Shown here: piece after piece, positions 56,340-64,000 of the stretch | How positions within the stretch are numbered: the first letter of the stretch is position 1 | Layout: the number at the start of each line of letters is the position of its first letter | Source of the DNA: Combretum micranthum | Taxonomy: Eukaryota; Streptophyta; Magnoliopsida; Myrtales; Combretaceae | DNA: 64,000 bases | Direction of reading: 5' to 3' | NCBI GenBank assembly: GCA_024138025.1 | Contig: JAMXBD010001041.1 | Location: 248,001-312,000, forward strand | Notes under the pieces: generated by a model | Databases searched by the model: none | Told to the model about the DNA's origin: nothing | The model's input: only the letters and a program-made list of their open reading frames with translations | Translations under genes and position numbers: made by a program

Positions 56340-58634
56340 AAATCAAAGTAAAGACTTAAGATCAAAATATAATCTTAGTCTTACATACAACAATTACTAA
56401 AATGAAAGATTTTAAAGAAGTCTATTAGAGTCTTCGATTAGATTTCCTCCAAAAGTTTTCCAAAAGCATAACCTTACCTAGAACATGGTGTCCTCAAGTA
56501 TAAGAGCAAATGGTCCTATGACAACAAAAATCTATTATGGTGTAAGCTCAACTAGCTTAGCGAAAATGTTCCGGATTAACGTACTCGTAACATGAAAATC
56601 AAACAAGTTATATTTAGATAAGCATATAAAGTGCATCAATCACATGAACAAAAATACATATGACCAACCGAAAATCATATATTCGAATGGATTTATGCCC
56701 TCCATTCGGGGTAGATGTTTCAAGCTCATACAACCCAGTTTCGCAAATTAGTTTTGTAGATTTTTCAGGCTCCTACTCGCTCCAAAATTGATGGTTCTTT
56801 CAGGCTCCTATTCACCCATGCAAACTTATGGGTCCCTGCAAACCTCACTACTATATTCTTATCCTGCTAAGGTATAGCAGTAAATGCAATGCAACCTATT
56901 TTGTGATATGCATGATCAAATTATGAATTTTTTTCTTCTTATAATTAAAGCGTTTTAAAGGTGACCATAGAATATTTGCAAACACTTCAAAGTGATATGA
57001 AGGCAATAATTAATTTACAAATAATTCATATTCCGATGCTTAATATAATTTCAACAAACACCATAATCACAATCGATTCCCATCATGAACCCACATGCAT
57101 ACTCCCATTTATCTTTTCTTACTTCTAGTGCTTCTAATTTACAAGCACAAACAAAAGTATGAAAAAGTAGGAGATAAACTCACTCAACCATTTCTTGCAA
57201 AATATTCTTCAACTGTAGTAGTCTTTCGACTACGTGTCCTCTAACTCCTCGTCATCTAAATAAATTAGATACCCGAAATGAGTATTTCATAAGGATTCTA
57301 TCTAAAATTTCTAATTCTACTTTTCTATTGGTGCTACTTTTTCCGATAGAGATATTTCTAATTTAAAAAAATGACCATAACTTACTCATTTTAGCTTGGA
57401 ATTTCGTATTAGTATTCGTTTTCTATCTACTCAAAAGATATACTTATTCCAAGGTTACTTTTAATTTTTAAGGTCATTTAGGGGTCTGAATAAAATGTTA
57501 TAGATTTAAGAAAACATGTTTCAGGCTTTGATTTTCTTATTTTTCAAAGTTTCACTCCATTTGAACACTTTATATCATTCATGAAAATTTATTACCTTTG
57601 AAAAACATTTAATATTGACATTAGCTCATATTATATGCATGATCCTAGTGATGTTGTTAAGAGAATGATTTTCATGTAACAATCTCTCATGGAAACTTGA
57701 AAGTTAAGATTATGAAAACTCATCATATTTAGGAAAATTTCTATCCTTATATTTTATGGAAATTTTATGTCTATACTAATTTTCTCTTTATTGATCCAAA
57801 GTTCAAAACATGAAGTCTTGTGTTTGAATTTATTCTATGTAAGATTTTCTAGAAATTGTTTCTGGTTTCATACTTAGAAGAAACTCCATAGAATAATTTT
57901 ATTTTGAAATCTTTATTTTTTATGGAAAGAATTAGATAGTTCATTATGAGTAAATAAATTGAAAATCTTTCATAGTAAAGAATTGTCAACATTTTGCTAG
58001 ATAAAAAGATTTAATTTAACACTTGAAAAATTAATATGGTGCCTATTCTTTTGATTAATAAAATTTTCTTAAGTGTTATGATAGGGTTAATTTTATAAAA
58101 CAATGACTTATCTATATTTTTATTCACAAAATTTATCAAGACAACATATTTTAATCATGTATGCATTATAAGAAAGATGAAATAATCATGTCAAGAAAAA
58201 AGTTTATTAACACCACTTCATAGAAGAAGATAGAAAAATCAAAATATGGCAAATATCAAAATAAAACTATAGGAGTCTTAGCTTGGACTCAAGGCTCCTC
58301 GGACTTGAATAACTCTAGTCACCATTTAGATAAGAAAATCATAAATAAATCATGGAAGTCTTAGATTAATTTTAAGGCTTTCCGAGATTTGAAATAATAG
58401 TAGTCTCATGAATAAAGTAAGGAAAAGAACAAGAAACATGAGACTCTTAGATTTTTATTCAAGGCTCCTCGGGACTTAGATTATGGACAAGTGCCATTTT
58501 TTTTTTTACTTGATTAAGGACAATTCTAAGACTAGAGATTGATTAGTCTTATTTATTTGCAAGAAAGTATCTAATGGAAGCATGAAATAGAGTAATAATC
58601 AAATGTTAGGTTAATGAGCTTTAGGCTCTAAAAC

Positions 58635-58657
58635 ATATATATATATATATATATATA
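58635..58657 (+). repeat. (AT)n microsatellite
   Basis: Uninterrupted AT dinucleotides in B copy 2. Confidence 0.9.
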
Positions 58658-59734
58658 CTTGTACATATTACATATAGAAAGTTAAGTTAGAAGCACGAAC
58701 ATAATAAAATCATAATTTTAACATAGAGTTAAATAAGACATGAACAAGATGTTGTTTCTATGATTTCATTCCCTAGCATAAGTTCATAAGGATTTTTAGA
58801 AATCATAACATACATGTTGTTCATGTTATGTCACATAACTAAAGAAGTGGTTTAGTGTTTACCTAAGTCTTGAAGATGGAGGATGGATTGAAGAAAATTT
58901 GTGAAACACATAAAGAGAAGGGGTGAGGGTGTGGGATTACGGTTTGGAAGGAGAGAGAGGAGAGTGTTGAGAGAAAATTTTAAGAGTTTGGTTATGGTAA
59001 AATGTGTGTGTGAAAAATGGAAGACAAAGGGGATATTATATAGTTTGAGGAGATAATTTAGAGGTGATTAAAATAAATAAAAAGAAAATAATTGGAGGGA
59101 AATAGAGAGGGGTGGCACTGGTTTGGAGGGAGAGGACAGAGAGGGAGTGATAAAAAATTAATTTTGATCAAGAAAAGTAAACAAAGTGTAAGAGAAGTTA
59201 TGTAAAAAGTTGTATGGAAATGAAAATGTAAGAATAGGTATGTAAGAGATGTAAGAATAGATAGTAAAAAAAGTAGAGATAGATGAATAGTAATGAATTG
59301 TAGACAAGACAAATCAATTACTGGTAATAAAAAAAATTGTGTAAATGAGCTATGTATGATATTTTTAGAGGCTAAAAAAATTTATAAATAAATTTTATGA
59401 TTCCTCATCTCATTATGAGTCTAGGTATATTGTCAAAATATTTTCCTCGTTTTGTATGTCGATGCCTCGATTTTAAAAACTAATCCTATTTAGGTTCGAA
59501 ACGGATGAATTTTTGACAAATCTAATCTTTCTAGGTTATAGGACATTTTTCTAGGTTAGAATATAGGGTTATCTCATTTTTATTGTTCTTAGGTTTTTAG
59601 GATGGTCTTGCCGGATCTAGTTCCACTAGAACTCTTTGTTGATCTATGTTGACCTATGTTAACTTTAGGGTTCCGGTTTGACTTCCAATCCTAGGGTTTA
59701 CTCATAATACTTCATAAAATCTAGGGTTTACAAG

Positions 59735-60060
59735 AATAATTTGGTACCTAAAGTTTGGTTTTGAATAATCAGGTACTTAAACAAAATTTTGCTGACTTTT
59801 TATACTTAAAGTTTGGTTTTGACATTTTTTAGTACCCGAACAAAGTTTTCGTTACTTTTTTTCATACTTGAAGTAAGTGAAATGATGTATGAAAAATTCT
59901 ATGAAAAGTTTTTTGGATATCAAAATTGTCAAAAGTAAACTTCATGTATGAAAAATTCAATCAAAGCTTTGTTTTGGTACCAAATTATTTCAAACCAAAC
60001 TTCAAGCATTTATTTTTTATTTTTTTGGCAATAGTTTAAGTACCATATTTTCATTATCCC
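59735..60060. mobile_element. Foldback MITE
   Basis: The left arm ATAATTTGGTACCTAAAG...AAGTTTGGTTTTGA is repeated inverted near 59975-60015 (TTGGTACCAAATTATT then AAACCAAACTTCAAGC). The inner units (59810-59870) repeat the AAGTTTGG motif. The outer right end may be GTACCATATTTTCATTATCCC at 60040-60060. Target duplication not resolved; no coding capacity. Confidence 0.55.
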
Positions 60061-60890
60061 TATATATAATATAGATGTAAATAGACTTAAAATATAAATA
60101 TGATCATTTTATTTAAGCTTGACTTGTGAGTCAGGTGACAAAGCTTAATGAGTCCAGCTCATTTATTGAGATGCCTTTGAGAGATTTGGCTTGATGACCT
60201 CGGAACAGAGATCATTGACTAGTCTACCCAATCCAACTTTTCTCATGTAGACTTACACACATAGGAGATGGCTATTGACATTGACCCATGAGGAGCTCAT
60301 TCAATAACCATGAATTAAGTTTGTTCCATCTCATCCATCAATCATTGAGATGATTTAAAGGTCATCATCCATGTCAAATGTCTATAAATATTTACCACTC
60401 CTCTTCATTTTGGGTTTTTTTTTTGAATAGAGAAGACAAATAACATTTCATAGAGAAGTCTTTATTCATGGAGATCAAACAAGGAACTGAAAAGATTATC
60501 AATCCAACTTGTCATGAAATGTAAAGTTAACATGCAAGGTCTATTTAAGCTTCCTCACCTATCACTTGTACATTCAAGATACCGAGATAACTGTTCCTCA
60601 TTCCCATCATTCTCTCCAAGCTATCCTTCATCAAGTATCATCTCCTTAACAACACTCTGAAGTCACCTTGTAAACACACATTTTTGCTAAAATTATCTGA
60701 CAATGTACATAAATATAATTATAGCATAAAATTCAATTTTTGTAGACTTAGGGAATTATTTAGTTCTTGACATATGATATGATATCTTAGGAAATTAGCA
60801 TAGGAATTAATAAAACAAAACAAAATAAAAATAAATGATAACAAAGTTAGCAAATATATTAATTAATTAAGCTTTTCCTAAGACTTCATC
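60061..60890 (+). repeat. LTR-like promoter region, plus strand
   Basis: A TATA-like box CTATAAATATTTACC (60389-60403) is followed 20-30 bases later by the 5' leader-like GAATAGAGAAGACAAATAAC. A string of CT-rich sequence then leads to CTTAACAACACTCTGAAGTC, as in transcribed R-U5 of plant LTRs. No domain or open frame. Boundaries undefined. Confidence 0.4.
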
Positions 60891-61830
60891 ATGAATAGTG
60901 TCAACATCTTCCTCCTTGGAACATGCCAAAAATACACCAAACAAGTCCATACCCTCCACTTTGCGCCTAATTTCGACCGATTTCCTTTACTTTTTTTTCC
61001 AAATTAATGGAGGAATTACAATCCAACATAAAGAGCTTTCAATAGGTACTAAGTTTGTAAGATTTTGTGAACATTTGATATGTTAAATTAACTCATAAAA
61101 ATTAGAGAAAACCAAGATTCAACTTTCCAAATTTGTGATGATCCGTGTAAAAAATTTATTTTTCAAGCAAGTTCGAAGATACAAAAAGCTCTAGAATAGT
61201 GAACATGTCTAATTTCTCATTTAATTAGGAAATTGTATCTCAATTGAATCACTTCCCCAAATTCGTGCCAAAACATGGTTAAAAAACCTAGATTTGAAAT
61301 CGAACGAAACTAGCAAATCATGGGTGGTAATTTGTAGTCCTAGCACTATAAATGGGACTCCCATACTACACCACAACCCACAAATCAAGTCTATCCTCTC
61401 CTAATCTCCCTTAAATTTTGAATTTGAACTTTTAGTCTTAAACAAGGGTTTCTAAATGTCTAACTTCGATTCCTTGTTTTTCATGGCTAATTAGAAAAAT
61501 CAAAGGCTACTAGAGTGTTCAAAAGCTTGAGGTTACAAAACCCTCGCTCAATCGCTTTTGAGGTGGCTGGAATCCCTTTCATCTGAGCCATTCGACATTG
61601 TCACTTCTTTCCCTTCCTTGGAACACCTCTATCTAGTGGTTCTTGAAGCAAATCAAGCTTAGCAAAGTTCTTGGTCTCCTCCAAAACCCCTGTCCGACGT
61701 ATCCCTGCCAGCTCAATCACCCTCCTACTAGTGAAACACCACCTCACCAGCATTATCGTGTCCTTAACCTAGCCCCTGTTGCGCACGTCTTCTATTTCTC
61801 AGTAGGTAAGTTCCTTCTCTATTTACTTTT
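60891..61830 (+). repeat. LTR-like sequence with second TATA box
   Basis: Contains AGCACTATAAATGGGACTCC (61343-61362) followed by a CT-rich leader with GTAGGTAAGTTCC near 61802. Two short Met-initiated frames (60898-61086, 61643-61867) have no domain. Reads like the U3-R-U5 of another plant LTR family, in the plus direction. A run of (TAA)n is at 61831-61852. Confidence 0.4.
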
Positions 61831-62677
61831 AATAATAATAATAATAATAATAGTTGTCATTACATGATAATAGTAAATTAAAATAATCTGATATGATTCT
61901 TCTCATTTTACTCTCCACAAATTTATATCCATTGAGCCACCAATCACATTTTACACTACCATCCTGTTTCTAAATTCTCATGCATCTTAATTATGTCACT
62001 AAATCTTTCTATTCCACTCCAAATATCCATCTTTTATCTCAAATCAAAACTTCCTATTCAAAACCAGACTAACTTCATTTTCCTTTGTTGTCTTTGTATC
62101 ATGTATACTACACTTCTTACTATATTTGAAAATTAAATCTCTAAAATTCCATCTCCATTAATGGAATTTTCCCTGGTGATCACTTTAACCATATGTTTCT
62201 TAATATTCATCTACCAATTATTTGATCTCCTAATGAGAATATAGGAGACATACTCCACCTTCTTATTTTGAAGAATATTTAGGGCAGCAAAATTCTCTTT
62301 AACCTCTTCTATCCATAGTTGTGCTTCAAGTGGCCTCTCAGGCATTGGTTCAAACATATAGACTATATTCACAAAGTTTTTCAAACTTATACATCAGCAC
62401 ACCTAGGTCCATATCTACCATTCCCATTGTTTCTTTGAGTTTTCTGTCTCATATTCTATTGTTGTTGTGTAACTACTCCCAAAAGAGCATTCACCACCTA
62501 CATGAGCTTTGCAGCGTTCACCGGTACCTATTGAACTACAAGTAGGGCTGGTGGTGGCGGTAATTCATGTGGTAACGGATTTTAGGATGGTTGGTTCTCA
62601 TGTGATTGTCCTCTATTAACTTCCTCTTAACCATCTATGGAGGAACTAACATAAGGTATTCTCCTTCTAGGTAACAT
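61831..62677 (-). pseudogene. Decayed Ty3/gypsy gag of the right-hand element
   Basis: On the minus strand the start MLPRRRIPYVSSSIDG lies near 62675, 190 bases from the primer site. Pieces of a Pro-rich N-terminus (LPHELPPPPALLVV) are followed by FEPMPERPLEAQLWIEEVKE and NFAALNILQNKKVEYVSYIL in another frame (about 62350-62230), the typical FEG-x-DPLxAExWL gag start. Several stops and shifts make it non-functional. Protease and RT are absent to the left. Confidence 0.68.
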
Positions 62678-62863
62678 TCTAACGTAGATCACCACACCAT
62701 AAAAGATAAAGCTAAATCCAACTTAAAGATCAAAACTCTTATGTACTTATTAGGTAAAACCAAACTAAGCTAGAAGAACAACACTTTTATTGCTATCCCA
62801 CTCATCAATGCTCATCGTCCTAAGGAGTTCATAACCTAGATCTAATAAGATTCAAAACCTATA

Positions 62864-62875
62864 GCTCTGATACCA
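62864..62875 (-). other. Primer binding site (initiator tRNA-Met)
   Basis: The minus strand reads TGGTATCAGAGC. Seven bases lie between it and the TGTAATGCC presumed LTR edge at 62883. Confidence 0.85.
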
Positions 62876-62882
62876 AATAGGT

Positions 62883-64000
62883 TGTAATGCCTTAAATTAA
62901 AAGTATTACAACTCGCCACATGTCCTTCTCTTATTAAGAACATGCTAAGACTATAATATACTAAATTCACTAGTTATTAATTTAAATCATCAAAACTCTG
63001 ATAAATTAATACTTTAAAATCTCATATCAAAATCTCAATATGCTATACAATCCAGAACTTCAAATCATCTATGAGGAAAAGAAACCTAATAACAAGTTCC
63101 ATAAATTTTTAAAACGTCAAATCTCAATATGTTCTCAATAACTATTCTTGCCTACTTCCATACCTAAATATCTATTGATCATCAACTGGGTAGTCTAATC
63201 CATTATCGCCATCCCCATGATCCATAAATACGTCGTATCCCATCAAATCATAGATAATGGCATCTTCACCTGTACTTGGGGAAAAATAAGGATTGAGCGA
63301 AAATGCCCAATACACCATACCGCAACTACATGCACATGAATGGGCAATAAACATTATGACATATAACATAAAACTAATGCAACAATCACAATTTACTATC
63401 TTTAATTTAACCAAGCAACCAACACAGTTTAGAACCATTTGTAACTAGTCCTAAACCCGAAGTAACGCATGACCTTGATTCATAACTTTTATATAAAATA
63501 GTTATATACATATATATTGATGTTGGGTACTCCCCACACATTGTTGCGTTCCGTCATACGGACCGAAATGACTCATAATCTACCGGAATCATTTCCAAGT
63601 GCAACTCTACTAAAGATAGCAACTCCAGTAGAGACAACAACTCTACTAGAGATAACACCACACAAGGATCATTAGGCGCTTCGTTAGTATCACACTCTAT
63701 GTGTTCTTTACTAACAAAAGCCAAACACAAGTAACATACTTTTCAATTTTAATTAGGATAGAATTTAGTCAATTTATTTTCTAATCCTACAAGCACAAAC
63801 AGCAAATAATGTAAGGTTACCTGGATTTGCTTTCCATAACTTCAATATCACCAATCCTTTACTACAGATATTAACCCTAATTCACCAAAACCGGTCTTCT
63901 AAGATCACTAAACAATGAAACCCTAGAACGCCAATTTCCCCAAATTCCTCAAAAACCCTAAAATCCTCAATCGAAAATAGCATAATTATCAAACAAGATT
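62883..64000 (-). repeat. 5' LTR of the right-hand gypsy element (cut by window end)
   Basis: The inner edge TGTAATGCC follows the primer site. At least 1.1 kb long. A segment (63490-63740) is homologous to the minus strand of 29935-30135. The minus-strand frame 63438-63172 (88 codons) lies inside the LTR, has no domain and is regarded as chance. Confidence 0.6.

Larger units (their letters stand above)
50368..59732 (-). mobile_element. Long LTR-like unit B, copy 2, interrupted by copia element
   Basis: It starts TCTCACGCCCCAAGG, the counterpart of TGTCACACCCGGAGG in copy 1, and ends CTAGGGTTTACA at 59732. After removing the copia insert about 3.7 kb remains. Flanking 5-mers AAAAT (50363-50367) and AGAAT (59733-59737) agree at 4 of 5. 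It is non-coding. The frame near 59312-59058 (minus) is a Leu/Phe/His-rich translation of the purine-rich strand. Confidence 0.62.

Noticed and set aside
63172..63438. 88-codon Cys-rich minus frame
   Set aside because: Lies within the LTR of the right-hand gypsy element, with no domain. Cys content is from ACA/GCA-rich sequence.

Overview
The window looks like a gene-poor, AT-rich, repeat-dense stretch of a flowering-plant (probably dicot) nuclear chromosome. The evidence is long introns and intergenic DNA, a plant L1-type LINE with an RNase H domain, Ty3/gypsy and Ty1/copia elements primed by initiator tRNA-Met, a CACTA (En/Spm) transposon, Mutator-like and hAT-like non-autonomous elements, and very long solo-LTR-like units. 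I find no convincing intact host gene. Every recognisable protein-coding stretch is a decayed transposon gene or a captured gene fragment.

Layout. 1-2940: 5' part of a decayed minus-strand Ty3/gypsy element (RT, protease/zinc knuckle, gag, primer binding site, LTR). 2941-4425: no gene, with a 22-G tract and a 30-bp direct repeat. 4426-9217: minus-strand LINE (ORF1 remnant, endonuclease, RT, zf-RVT, RNase H, poly(A)) with several frame lesions. 9690-9979 and 19413-19480: degenerate tandem repeat split by a 9.4-kb CACTA element (9980-19412, TSD TAT). That element carries five correctly phased exons of an ARIA-like BTB gene and decayed exons that may come from a second CACTA gene. 20270-23220: LTR-like fragment and a second decayed gypsy gag with its primer site. 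24404-25869: Mutator-like element with long TIRs. 25870-33111: AT-rich DNA with a SINE-like remnant, a degenerate ~73-bp repeat, LTR-like sequence and a hAT-like element (30286-31420).

33112-50061: two copies of one long TG...CA unit ('S', 33112-36645 and 41388-46682), each with a perfect 5-bp target duplication. The second S copy carries its own 1430-bp TG...CA insertion (43008-44437, TSD CAAAG). It also sits inside a member of another LTR family ('B', 39101-48766), giving three nested levels. A Mutator-like MITE (37375-38168) and a second hAT-like element (49188-50053) lie around them. 50368-59732: second B unit, split by a deletion-derivative copia element with two long LTRs (50632-56339). 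59735-64000: foldback MITE, plus-strand LTR-like sequence, and a minus-strand gypsy gag remnant with primer site and an LTR running off the window.

No operon-like or pathway organisation is present. The value of the window is its insertion chronology, readable from nested target duplications, the captured BTB gene fragment, and the modular difference between the two S units.
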